From Nonomuraea rhodomycinica (GTDB taxonomy: Bacteria; Actinomycetota; Actinomycetes; Streptosporangiales; Streptosporangiaceae), in contig NZ_JABWGO010000006.1 in the NCBI RefSeq assembly GCF_013363995.1, forward strand, positions 62,001 through 126,000: DNA of 64,000 nucleotides, written 5' to 3'. Every line of letters begins with the position of its first letter. The first letter of the stretch is position 1. Positions 17,389-25,269 of the stretch are shown piece after piece. The translations under genes were made by a program, and so were the position numbers. Below the pieces are notes generated by a model. The model was not told the origin of the DNA. It did not search any database and saw only the letters and a list, made by a program, of their open reading frames with translations.

Positions 17389-17811
17389 ATGTCGTACCCC
17401 GACCCGCAGGACATCGCCGCCCGGTACATCGCGCTGTGGAACGAGCCGGACCCGGCCCTGCGCCGCAAGGCCATCGAGGACGTGTTCGCCGAGAACGCCG
17501 CGCACGTCCTGCATCCGCCCCAGGAGATCCGCGAGATCGCCGCGGGGCTCGGCTTCCCCGCCTCCACGCTGGAGGCCCACGGCCACGACGCCATCGAGGT
17601 GCGCGTGGCCAGCTCCTACGACAGGTTCGTCGGATCCGGGAGGTACGTCTTCCGGCCCGCGCCCGGCGCCATCCGGCTCAACGAGGTCGTCAAGCTGACC
17701 TGGGAGACGGTGGCGGCCGAGAGCGGCGAGCGCGTGGGCGGCGGCGTCGAGGTGCTCGTCCTGGACGGGGACGGCCGGGTGGCCGCCGACTACATGTTCC
17801 CCGGACTCTGA
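17389..17811 (+). CDS. SnoaL/NTF2-like fold protein
   Basis: This 140-residue protein starts DPQDIAARYIALWNEPDPAL, the standard opening of SnoaL-like NTF2-fold proteins, with WNEPD followed by a conserved basic helix. A central AHGHDAIEVRVASSYDRF and a terminal GGVEVLVLDGDGRVAADYMF complete the cone-shaped fold. GAAGGAAG precedes the ATG at 17389. Members act as small-molecule isomerases, hydrolases or carriers; none can be chosen here. It is convergent with the EF-hand gene, 18 bp between stops. Confidence 0.85.
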   Translation: MSYPDPQDIAARYIALWNEPDPALRRKAIEDVFAENAAHVLHPPQEIREIAAGLGFPASTLEAHGHDAIEVRVASSYDRFVGSGRYVFRPAPGAIRLNEVVKLTWETVAAESGERVGGGVEVLVLDGDGRVAADYMFPGL

Positions 17812-17829
17812 TCGTTCCGCCCGGGGCGC

Positions 17830-18030
17830 TCAGTCCCTGAGGAACGCGCCGAACTCCTCCAGGTCGATCAGCCCGTCGCCGTCCTGGTCGAGCCGGGCCA
17901 CGCCGGCCTGGGCCCGCTCCAGGCTGATCGGCTGCCCCAGGACCTCCATCAGCCGGACCAGCTCCTCGGCCGAGATGCGGCCGTCCTTGTCGACGTCGAT
18001 CAGGTCGAAGGTGATCGCGTGGTCGCTCAT
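17830..18030 (-). CDS. Small EF-hand calcium-binding protein
   Basis: This 66-residue protein consists of two EF-hand loops, DVDKDGRISAEE (about residues 12-23) and DQDGDGLIDLEE (about 48-59), separated by a helical linker. Both loops have acidic residues at positions 1, 3, 5 and 12, so both should bind calcium. GGAGGGCACGA precedes the ATG at 18030. It resembles the calmodulin-like small proteins of actinomycetes, with calcium buffering or sensing as the likely role. No target is evident among its neighbours. Confidence 0.9.
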   Translation of the reverse strand: MSDHAITFDLIDVDKDGRISAEELVRLMEVLGQPISLERAQAGVARLDQDGDGLIDLEEFGAFLRD

Positions 18031-18135
18031 TCGTGCCCTCCTGGGGGATCCGTGTGGGTCAGACCTTAGTGGCGTTGCCTGCTTCCCCGGGAGGCGCCGG
18101 GCATTCCGGGCGATCGTCTGGGTAGCAGGCGGCGC

Positions 18136-19824
18136 ATGCGACTGACGTACACCTCGGATCTGTGGTGGAAGAACGCCGTCATCTACTGCCTCGACGTCGA
18201 GACCTACAAGGACGGCAACGGCGACGGGATCGGCGACTTCCGCGGGCTGACGCAGCAGATCGACTACCTGGCGGGCCTGGGGGTGACGTGCCTGTGGCTC
18301 ATGCCGTTCTACCCCACCCCCAACAAGGACGACGGCTACGACATCACCGACTTCTACGCCATCGACCCCCGGCTCGGCACGCTCGGCGACTTCGTGGAGT
18401 TCATGCGGACCGCCCACGACCGGGGGCTGCGGGTCATCGCGGACCTGGTCGTCAACCACACCTCCGACCAGCACCCGTGGTTCAAGGAGGCGCGCAAGAG
18501 CAAGGACTCGCCGCGCCGCGACTGGTACGTCTGGTCCGACAAGCCCGAGCCGGACGACCCGAGCATGGTGGTCTTCCCCGACAAGGAGAACAGCATCTGG
18601 CAGTACGACAAGGGGTCGGGCCAGTACTACCTGCACAGCTTCTACAAGCACCAGCCCGACCTCAACGTGGCCAACCCGGAGGTCCGTGACGAGATCGCCC
18701 GGATCCTCGGCTTCTGGATGGAGCTCGGGCTGTCGGGCTTCCGGGTCGACGCCGTGCCGTTCCTCATCGAGAACGTCGAGCCGAAGCTGGCCGACCCGCA
18801 CGAGTTCCTGGCCGACCTGCGGGCCTTCATGACGCGGCGCAAGGGCGACTCGATCCTGCTCGGCGAGGTCAACGTGCCCTACCGGCAGTTGCTGGACTAC
18901 TTCGGCGACGGGCTCGGCGACCAGGTCACCATGTGCTTCGACTTCATCGGCATGCAGAGCGCCTGGCTGTCGCTGGCCAGGGGAGAGGCCGAGCCGCTGG
19001 CCGCGGCGCTCAAGGCGCGGCCCAGGCCGCCCAAGGACTGCCAGTGGGCGACGTTCCTCCGCAACCACGACGAGCTGACCCTGGACAAGCTCACCGACGA
19101 GGAGCGTCAGGAGATCTTCCGGGCATTCGGCCCGGAGAAGAACATGCAGATCTTCGGCCGGGGGCTGCGCCGCCGGCTGCCCACCATGCTCGGCGGCGAC
19201 CTGCGGCGGATCAAGATGGCCTACAGCCTGCTCTTCTCGCTGCCTGGCACGCCGGTGCTGTTCTACGGAGAGGAGATCGGCATGGGGGAGAACCTCGACG
19301 CCGAGGGCCGGATGGCGGTGCGCACCCCCATGCAGTGGTCGAGCGAGGGCGGATTCACCATGGCGGAGCCCGTGCGCAGGATGCCGGACGGTCCCTTCGG
19401 GCCGGACCGGGTCAACGTGGCGGACCAGAAGCGCGACACCGACTCCCTGCTGCGCTGGATCCAGCTCCTCATCGAGCGCTACCGCGAGTGCCCGGAGCTG
19501 GCCTGGGGCAGGCACACCGTGCTCGACTCGGGCAGCCCGCACGTGCTGGCGCACCGCTGCGACGCCGACGGCGCGTCCGTGATCGCCCTGCACAACCTGG
19601 GCAGGACGGCCGAGGACGTGGAGCTGAAGCTGGAAGGTCTGGAGAACTACCGGCTCACCGACCTGCTCGTGGACGGCACCAGCGATGTCTCGGAGCAGGG
19701 CGTCGTGCGGCTGCCGCTCGGCCCGCACGGGTGCCGGTGGCTGCGCGCCGCGCCGGCCGAGGTGCCGCCGGAGGACGCCTCGGTGAAGGCGGACGACTCC
19801 TTCACCCATCCGCGTCGCAGGTGA
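18136..19824 (+). CDS. GH13 alpha-glucan enzyme, trehalose-synthase-like
   Basis: This 562-residue enzyme is a GH13 (alpha-amylase family) barrel close to maltose alpha-D-glucosyltransferases. Catalytic residues are visible: nucleophile D205 in GFRVDAVPF, acid/base E244 in LLGEVNVPY and D312 in LRNHDELTL. GVTCLWLMPFYPTPNKDDGY and GTPVLFYGEEIGMGENL are conserved segments. The opening AVIYCLDVETYKDGNGDGIG differs from the YEVxVRSF of true TreS, so the exact reaction (transfer or hydrolysis of maltose or short glucans) is open. No TreS partner maltokinase is next to it. The protein is cytoplasmic, with no signal peptide. Confidence 0.88.
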   Translation: MRLTYTSDLWWKNAVIYCLDVETYKDGNGDGIGDFRGLTQQIDYLAGLGVTCLWLMPFYPTPNKDDGYDITDFYAIDPRLGTLGDFVEFMRTAHDRGLRVIADLVVNHTSDQHPWFKEARKSKDSPRRDWYVWSDKPEPDDPSMVVFPDKENSIWQYDKGSGQYYLHSFYKHQPDLNVANPEVRDEIARILGFWMELGLSGFRVDAVPFLIENVEPKLADPHEFLADLRAFMTRRKGDSILLGEVNVPYRQLLDYFGDGLGDQVTMCFDFIGMQSAWLSLARGEAEPLAAALKARPRPPKDCQWATFLRNHDELTLDKLTDEERQEIFRAFGPEKNMQIFGRGLRRRLPTMLGGDLRRIKMAYSLLFSLPGTPVLFYGEEIGMGENLDAEGRMAVRTPMQWSSEGGFTMAEPVRRMPDGPFGPDRVNVADQKRDTDSLLRWIQLLIERYRECPELAWGRHTVLDSGSPHVLAHRCDADGASVIALHNLGRTAEDVELKLEGLENYRLTDLLVDGTSDVSEQGVVRLPLGPHGCRWLRAAPAEVPPEDASVKADDSFTHPRRR

Positions 19825-19828
19825 GCAC

Positions 19829-20569
19829 TCACAGGTAGGACGGGCCGGTCACCCGGTGCCGGAAGATCCACCAGACCCACGCCTGCGCGGCGACCAGCAG
19901 CGGGGTCACCACGAGGATCACCGGTGTGAGCAGCGCCGCCGTGGGACCGGCCGTCAGCGGCAGCCGCAGCCCGGCCAGCACCCCGATCGCCACGAGCGCG
20001 GCGGCGGTCAGCGCGTACGTGCGCGCCTCGCCGGAGCCACCGGACAGCACGGCGGCCCGCCGCCGCAGCTCGCCGCGCAGCCGCAGCGTGGCGAAGGCCA
20101 GCCCGTGCGCGCCGAACACCACCGCCACCAGCAGGGCGGGCACCAGTGCGACCGGCCCGTGCAGGCCGAGCAGCACGTCGCTGAGCAGCACCCCCAGGCT
20201 CAGCGCCAGTCCCCAGCTCCCGGCGACGACCGCGCCGTCCCAGAAGCCGCGCCAGCGGATGCCGGGCAGCCGTCCCCGCAGCCACAGCCCCATGTCGCGC
20301 ACCACCCAGGACAGCAGCAGCGGCACCACCACCGCGACGTTGCCGCTCAGCAGCTCGGCCTCCAGCTCGGGGAAGAGCCCCGCCAGGACGCCCGCCGTGG
20401 CCACCAGCCACACCTCGTTGCCGAGGAAGAACGGCGCGATCGCGGCGATCACCTCGCGCCGCTCGTCCGCGCCGCGGCCGAGGTACGGCAGCGCCATGCC
20501 GACGCCGATGTCGGCGCCGCCCAGGACGAGGTAGCCGAGCGCGAAGAAGGCCAGAACGAAGATCTCCAT
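19829..20569 (-). CDS. cydB: Cytochrome bd oxidase subunit II, short form
   Basis: This 246-residue integral membrane protein is the second subunit of the bd-type quinol oxidase. The N-terminus (LVLGGADIGVGMALPYLGR, then APFFLGNEVWLVATAGVL) and C-terminus (AQAWVWWIFRHRVTG) both match CydB. The usual length is 330-380, so roughly 90-130 internal residues (a few helices) are missing without loss of frame. It follows cydA on the same strand with a 21-bp gap. No cydCD exporter genes are next to it. Either a naturally short CydB or an internal deletion is possible. Confidence 0.88.
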   Translation of the reverse strand: MEIFVLAFFALGYLVLGGADIGVGMALPYLGRGADERREVIAAIAPFFLGNEVWLVATAGVLAGLFPELEAELLSGNVAVVVPLLLSWVVRDMGLWLRGRLPGIRWRGFWDGAVVAGSWGLALSLGVLLSDVLLGLHGPVALVPALLVAVVFGAHGLAFATLRLRGELRRRAAVLSGGSGEARTYALTAAALVAIGVLAGLRLPLTAGPTAALLTPVILVVTPLLVAAQAWVWWIFRHRVTGPSYL

Positions 20570-20590
20570 GACGGGACTCCTCAGGGGTCC

Positions 20591-21847
20591 TCAGAGGGAC
20601 AGGGCGGGCTCGGTGGAAGGGGCGTCGATCGGCCGGTCGCCCAGCGTCACCGCGTCCGGGCCGCGCCGGGCGGCCCTGGCCAGCAGCGCGTAGGTGGTCA
20701 CGATCAGCGCGGCGAACACGGTCACGAACGCGGCCAGCGAGACCCGCATCTGCGTCGGCGTCAGCGGCGACATCGCCTCCGCCGTGGTCAGCAGGCCGTA
20801 CACCGCCCAGGGCTGGCGGCCCATCTCGCGGAACACCCAGCCGCCCAGCATGGCCACGAACGGCACCGGGATCATCAGGGTCAGCAGCCAGTGCCACACC
20901 CGCAGGCCGCGCACGGCGGGCCGGATGAGCATGAGGACGGCGCTCAGCCCGGAGAAGAAGAACATCACCGCGAACGCGATCAGCATCGTCATGGCGCCGG
21001 CCTGCACCCACCCGGCCGGCGGCAGGTAGTCGCCGGGCCCGTGGGCGGCGGCCAGCTCGGCCTGCGCGGCGGCGGCACGCGCGGCGTCGCCGCTCCACAC
21101 GGCGGCCTTGGCCGGCTGGAGCGTCTCGAAGCCGAGCCCGCCGAACGTGGCGGTGAACAGCGTCGCGGGCAGCGCGACGCCGATCCCGATCCGCAGCGAC
21201 TTGCGGAACAGGTCCTGCTCGGCGGTGCGCCTGCGCAGGTGGTACGCGCTGACCCCGGCCATGAAGAAGCCGCCCGTGACCATGGCGCCGCCGAGCACGT
21301 GGAAGAACGCGACCTGGGCGGTGGGGTTGGCGACCATCGCGCCGAAGTCGGTCAGCCGCAGCACGCCGTCCGCGAGCTCGTAGCCCACCGGGCGCTGCAG
21401 GAAGCCGTTGGAGACGAGGATCCAGAACGCCGAGGCGTACGCCGTGAGCGTCACCACCCAGATCGCCGCCAGGTGGGCCCACCGGTTCAGCTTGTTCCAG
21501 CCGAAGATCCACAGGCCCAGGAACGTGGACTCCAGGAAGAAGGCCACCAGCGTCTCGATCGCCAGCGAGGCGCCGAAGGTGTTGCCCGCGAACTCCGTCA
21601 GCCCGCTCCACGTCAGCCCGAGCTGGAACTCCATCACGAGGCCGGTGGCGATGCCCATCGCGTAGTTGATGACGTAGAGCTGCCCCCAGAACCTGGTCAT
21701 CCGCTGGTGGACCGGGTTGCGGGTGAGCGTCGCCCAGGTCTGCACGACGGCCACCAGCGTCGCCAGCCCGAGGGTCAGCGCGACGAACAGGAAGTGCGCC
21801 CCGGCGGTGAGGGCGAACTGCAGGCGGGCGAGGTCCACGGTTTCCAT
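20591..21847 (-). CDS. cydA: Cytochrome bd oxidase subunit I
   Basis: This 418-residue subunit carries the haems and the quinol site of a bd oxidase, reducing oxygen in the cytoplasmic membrane. RLQFALTAGAHFLFVALTLG holds the N-terminal haem-ligand His, and MGRQPWAVYGLLTTAEA is the signature after the Q-loop. TFGASLAIETLVAFFLESTFLG is also conserved. It is shorter than E. coli CydA (about 520), as expected for the short Q-loop class. It is the first gene of a cydAB unit, which usually serves low-oxygen or stress respiration. Confidence 0.95.
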   Translation of the reverse strand: METVDLARLQFALTAGAHFLFVALTLGLATLVAVVQTWATLTRNPVHQRMTRFWGQLYVINYAMGIATGLVMEFQLGLTWSGLTEFAGNTFGASLAIETLVAFFLESTFLGLWIFGWNKLNRWAHLAAIWVVTLTAYASAFWILVSNGFLQRPVGYELADGVLRLTDFGAMVANPTAQVAFFHVLGGAMVTGGFFMAGVSAYHLRRRTAEQDLFRKSLRIGIGVALPATLFTATFGGLGFETLQPAKAAVWSGDAARAAAAQAELAAAHGPGDYLPPAGWVQAGAMTMLIAFAVMFFFSGLSAVLMLIRPAVRGLRVWHWLLTLMIPVPFVAMLGGWVFREMGRQPWAVYGLLTTAEAMSPLTPTQMRVSLAAFVTVFAALIVTTYALLARAARRGPDAVTLGDRPIDAPSTEPALSL

Positions 21848-21970
21848 GGCTCACGATCCTGCGGCGACGGTTCCGCGCGCGGCGTCATGCCCGCGCGGGC
21901 ACCTGGCGTACTCCGCAGGGTGACAGGGGGCGCCGAAGGTACCACCCGGGATGTACGCGCCCCCGGGGGG

Positions 21971-22639
21971 TCAGGGCGTGAGCCAGCCCGGGGTGATCAC
22001 GCCGGCCTCGTAGGCCATCACCACGAGCTGGGCCCGGTCGCGCGCGCCCAGCTTGGTCATGATGCGGCTGACGTGGGTCTTGGCCGTGGCGGGGCTGAGC
22101 ACGAGCCGGGCCGCGATCTCGTCGTTGGACAGGCCGGCCGCCACCAGCGTCATGACCTCGCGCTCGCGCTCGGTCAGGGCGTTGAGCCGCGGCCCCGGCT
22201 CGGGCCGCCGCACCCGGCCGGCGAACTCGGCGATCAGCCGGCGGGTGATGGCGGGGGCGATCAGCGCGTCGCCGCGGGCCACGACGCGTACGGCGTGGAT
22301 CAGCTCGGCCGGTTCGGTGTCCTTGACCAGGAAGCCGCTCGCGCCCGACCGCAGGGCCCCGTACACGTAGTCGTCGAGGTCGAACGTGGTCAGGATGATC
22401 ACCCTGACGCCGGTCAGGCGGGGGTCGGCGGCGATGCGGCGGGTCGCCTCCAGGCCGTCGAGGCGGGGCATGCGGATGTCCATGAGCACCACGTCCGGGC
22501 GGTGCCTCCCGGCCTGCTCCACCGCCTCGGCGCCGTCGGGGGCCTCGGCGACCACGTCGATGTCGTCCTCGTCGCTCAGGATGGAGCGGAACCCGGCGCG
22601 CACGAGGGTCTGGTCGTCGGCGAGCAGTACGCGGATCAT
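21971..22639 (-). CDS. NarL/LuxR-type response regulator
   Basis: This 222-residue regulator has a receiver domain (IRVLLADDQTLVRAGFRSIL with the acidic pair, phospho-acceptor Asp in DVVLMDIRMPRLDG, and Lys in GFLVKDTEP) and a C-terminal LuxR helix-turn-helix (LTEREREVMTLVAAGLSNDE). Its ATG overlaps the kinase stop by 4 bp, so the pair is translated together. It follows the cydA start, but on the same strand the kinase-regulator unit lies upstream of cydAB, so it may control the bd oxidase. That is positional inference only. Confidence 0.95.
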   Translation of the reverse strand: MIRVLLADDQTLVRAGFRSILSDEDDIDVVAEAPDGAEAVEQAGRHRPDVVLMDIRMPRLDGLEATRRIAADPRLTGVRVIILTTFDLDDYVYGALRSGASGFLVKDTEPAELIHAVRVVARGDALIAPAITRRLIAEFAGRVRRPEPGPRLNALTEREREVMTLVAAGLSNDEIAARLVLSPATAKTHVSRIMTKLGARDRAQLVVMAYEAGVITPGWLTP

Positions 22640-23763
22640 CGGGCTCCGTTCGTGAGGGGCAGGTGGGCGACGACGCGGTAGCCGCCCTCGGGGCGGGGGC
22701 CGGCCTCCAGGGTGCCGCCCAGGGCGGTGGCACGCTCCCGCATGCCCTGCACGCCGAAGCCGCTGCCCTCGGTGTACGTCGCTCCGGGCCCATCATCCTC
22801 CACCCGGATCACGAGATGTCCGGACTTGTTGGTGATGGTGAGCGTGGCTTCGGCCGTCCCGGAGTGCCGGGAGACGTTCGTCAGCGCCTCCCGGACGATG
22901 CGCGTCGCCGCCAGGTCGATCTCCGTGGGCACGTCGTCGAGCGGCCCCGACAGCTCGGTGCGCACCGACAGCCCCGTGGCGGCCACCAGGGCGTCCACGC
23001 GGGCCAGGCTGTCGGCCGGCCCGGTCGGGGCCGCCTCGTCCACCTGCCGCAGCACGCCGAGCGTGGTCCGCAGCTCGCGCAGCGTCTCCTTGCTCGTCTC
23101 CTTGATCGTGCGCAGGGCCGTCTCGGCCTCCTCGGGCCGCTTCTTCAGGCCGTGCAGCGCCGCCGCGGCCTGCACATTGATCATGGAGATGTTGTGGCCG
23201 AGCACGTCGTGCAGCTCGCGGGCGATGCGCAGCCGCTCCTCGCCGGCCCGCCGCCTGGCCTCCTCCTCCCTGCCGTGCTCGGCCTCCCGCGCGCGCCGCT
23301 CGGCCTCCTGGAGGTAGGCGCGGCGGTTGCGGGTGACGCCGCCGAACGCGATGCAGGCCACCACCCAGCCCATGATGGACAGGAACATGCTGTCGTCGAT
23401 GTGCCGGACGTCCCCGCTCTCGCCGTAGCCGACGGCCAGCAGCGCGGCGGCGCCCACCGTGCCGGCCGCGACCAGGTGGCCCCGGTCGGCGGCGGTGTAG
23501 AGCACGACGAACAGCAGGACCAGCAGGGGCCCGTCGAGCCGGGCGAACGGGTAGTAGGCGACGACGGCGGCGGTCACGACGACCAGCGCCGCCACCGGGT
23601 GGCGCAGCCGCGCGAGCGTGGCGGCCCCGGCGACCAGGGGGAGGATCAGGTCCAGCGCGTTCAGCCGCGGGTGGGGCCCGACCAGCGCCGTGACCAGCGT
23701 GGCGCCGAGCACGACGGCGACCACGCCGACCGAGACGGCGGTGCCGGTCCGGGAATCACGCAT
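22636..23763 (-). CDS. Sensor histidine kinase (HPK7 type)
   Basis: This 375-residue membrane kinase has four to five N-terminal helices (about residues 8-140), then a coiled coil rich in EAERRAREAEHGREEEARRR, the dimerisation/phospho-acceptor box ELHDVLGHNISMINVQ and the ATPase domain (EALTNVSRHSGTAEATLT, VEDDGPGA, GFGVQGMRERATAL). It phosphorylates the regulator encoded next. I chose the ATG at 23763, with GGGGG just before it; 23772 is an alternative. The signal cannot be read from the sequence. Confidence 0.93.
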   Translation of the reverse strand: MRDSRTGTAVSVGVVAVVLGATLVTALVGPHPRLNALDLILPLVAGAATLARLRHPVAALVVVTAAVVAYYPFARLDGPLLVLLFVVLYTAADRGHLVAAGTVGAAALLAVGYGESGDVRHIDDSMFLSIMGWVVACIAFGGVTRNRRAYLQEAERRAREAEHGREEEARRRAGEERLRIARELHDVLGHNISMINVQAAAALHGLKKRPEEAETALRTIKETSKETLRELRTTLGVLRQVDEAAPTGPADSLARVDALVAATGLSVRTELSGPLDDVPTEIDLAATRIVREALTNVSRHSGTAEATLTITNKSGHLVIRVEDDGPGATYTEGSGFGVQGMRERATALGGTLEAGPRPEGGYRVVAHLPLTNGAR

Positions 23764-23857
23764 GGCCCCCATTGTCCACGGGGGCCGGCGGTGCCCGGCA
23801 ACCGGCGAGAGTGGGCCGGTGACGTGCGGGCGGCCTCCGGCTGGGTAGATCAGGAGG

Positions 23858-24070
23858 ATGAGCACTGAGGATGAGCTGCGGCAGGTCGAGGAGGATCTGG
23901 TGCGGCTGCGCACGGAGAACAAGGAAGTCCGCCAGCAGATCGGCGAGCTCGGGGCGACCGACCCGATCGAGATCGGCTCCATGATCGCCATGGCGGACGA
24001 CCAGGAGCAGCTGATCGCCGACCTGGAGCGGCGGCGCGACGAGCTGCGCCGCCGCCTCGGCCAGAACTGA
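23858..24070 (+). CDS. Small coiled-coil protein of unknown function
   Basis: This 70-residue protein is almost wholly helical. Two heptad segments (EDELRQVEEDLVRLRTENKE and DQEQLIADLERRRDELRRRL) flank a short break, GATDPIEIGSMIAM. An ATG with GGAGG-like sequence upstream supports the start, and its acidic/basic balance differs from antisense shadows. It is divergent from the kinase gene and convergent with the desaturase gene, 9 bp from its stop. I do not recognise a function. Confidence 0.72.
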   Translation: MSTEDELRQVEEDLVRLRTENKEVRQQIGELGATDPIEIGSMIAMADDQEQLIADLERRRDELRRRLGQN

Positions 24071-24079
24071 CCGCCGGGC

Positions 24080-25111
24080 TCACGACCTCGCGGGCGCCGC
24101 GCGCAGGGGGGCGCCGACGTCGTGCAGGTGCCGCAGCGCCTGGCCGTACGACTCCAGCACGCCCGTCTCCAGGTAGGGCACGCCGATGGACGCGCAGTAG
24201 TCGCGCACGATCGGCTGGGCGCGGCGCAGGTTGGGCGCCGGCATGTTCGGGAACAGGTGGTGCTCGATCTGGTAGTTGAGCTGGCCGAACAGCACGTCGC
24301 GGAGCGGGCCGCCCCTGACGTTGCGCGAGGTCAGCACCTGCTTGCGCAGGAAGTCGAGCCTGTCGGCCTTGGTGAACATCGGCATGCCCTTGTGGTTCGG
24401 CGCGAACGTCGAGCCCAGGTAGAGGCCGAACAGCCCCTGGTGGACGAGCAGGAAGGCCACGGCCCTGACCGGCGACAGCGTCGCGAACACCACGCCGAAA
24501 TAGACCGCGAAGTGCGCCGTCAGCAGGGCCAGCTCGATCCAGCGCCGCTTGAGCTCCGGGTTGCCGAGCGCCCGGAAGCTGGCCACGTGCAGGTGCCACG
24601 CCTCCAGCGTGAGCAGCGGGAAGAACAGGAACGCCTGCCGGCGGGCCACGAACCGCGGCAACCCCCGGCTCCGCCCGACCTGGTCGGACGACCAGACGAT
24701 GACCGCCGGCGACACGTCGGGGTCGTGGTCGTCGTGGTTGGGGTTGGCGTGGTGACGGTTGTGCTTGGCGTTCCACCAGCCCCAGCCGAGGCCGATGCAC
24801 AGGTCACCGATCACGAGCCCGACGAGGTCGCCCGGCCGGCGGGTGCGGAACACCTGGCGGTGCCCGAGGTCGTGGGCGAGGAAGCCGAACTGCGCGAACA
24901 CCACGGCGAGCACCGCGGCGACGAGGAGCTGCAGCCACGAGTCGCCGGCCCACCAGAACAGGGCCCACGCCCCGGCGTAGGCGGCCGCGGCCAGGCAGAA
25001 CCGTACGGCGTAGTAGACCGGACGCCGGTCGAGCAGGCCGGCCTCCGCGATCCTCCTGGACAGGCGCGCGAAGTCGCTGCCCCGCGTGTCGAGCGTGAGT
25101 GGGTCGGCCAC
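24080..25111 (-). CDS. Membrane fatty-acid desaturase
   Basis: This 343-residue di-iron enzyme inserts double bonds into acyl chains. The three His boxes are intact: HDLGH, HNRHH and QIEHH. The QxxHH form of the third box marks the front-end (delta-5/6-like) group, but no cytochrome b5 domain is fused. Four main membrane helices surround the boxes. I chose the GTG at 25111 because AGGAG lies 4-5 nt upstream; the frame runs on to 25150. It probably tunes membrane fluidity. Its electron donor is not encoded nearby. Confidence 0.92.
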   Translation of the reverse strand: MADPLTLDTRGSDFARLSRRIAEAGLLDRRPVYYAVRFCLAAAAYAGAWALFWWAGDSWLQLLVAAVLAVVFAQFGFLAHDLGHRQVFRTRRPGDLVGLVIGDLCIGLGWGWWNAKHNRHHANPNHDDHDPDVSPAVIVWSSDQVGRSRGLPRFVARRQAFLFFPLLTLEAWHLHVASFRALGNPELKRRWIELALLTAHFAVYFGVVFATLSPVRAVAFLLVHQGLFGLYLGSTFAPNHKGMPMFTKADRLDFLRKQVLTSRNVRGGPLRDVLFGQLNYQIEHHLFPNMPAPNLRRAQPIVRDYCASIGVPYLETGVLESYGQALRHLHDVGAPLRAAPARS

Positions 25112-25194
25112 TGGTCTCCTCACAAAGCCGGGGAAAGATGACCCCCACATTCGCGTATTACGGCCCCGTACGGAAGCTTGTGCTCGGCCCGGCG

Positions 25195-25212
25195 GCCCCG
25201 CGGCAGCGGGGC
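25195..25212 (+). promoter_or_regulatory. Hairpin in the leader of the FAD monooxygenase gene
   Basis: GCCCCGC and GCGGGGC form a perfect 7-bp stem with a GGCA loop, about 58 nt upstream of the monooxygenase ATG, in the 158-bp divergent region shared with the desaturase gene. It could act as an attenuator or simply be GC-rich spacer. Confidence 0.3.
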
Positions 25213-25269
25213 GGCGCCGTGACAGCGGGACGGCAGAGCCGTGGCAGAGCCCTGTCGCAAGGTGGGCCC

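Noticed and set aside
19647-21854. Frame of 735 codons on the - strand over cydAB
   Set aside because: It is an out-of-frame shadow of cydA and cydB, which both carry full signatures in their own frames.
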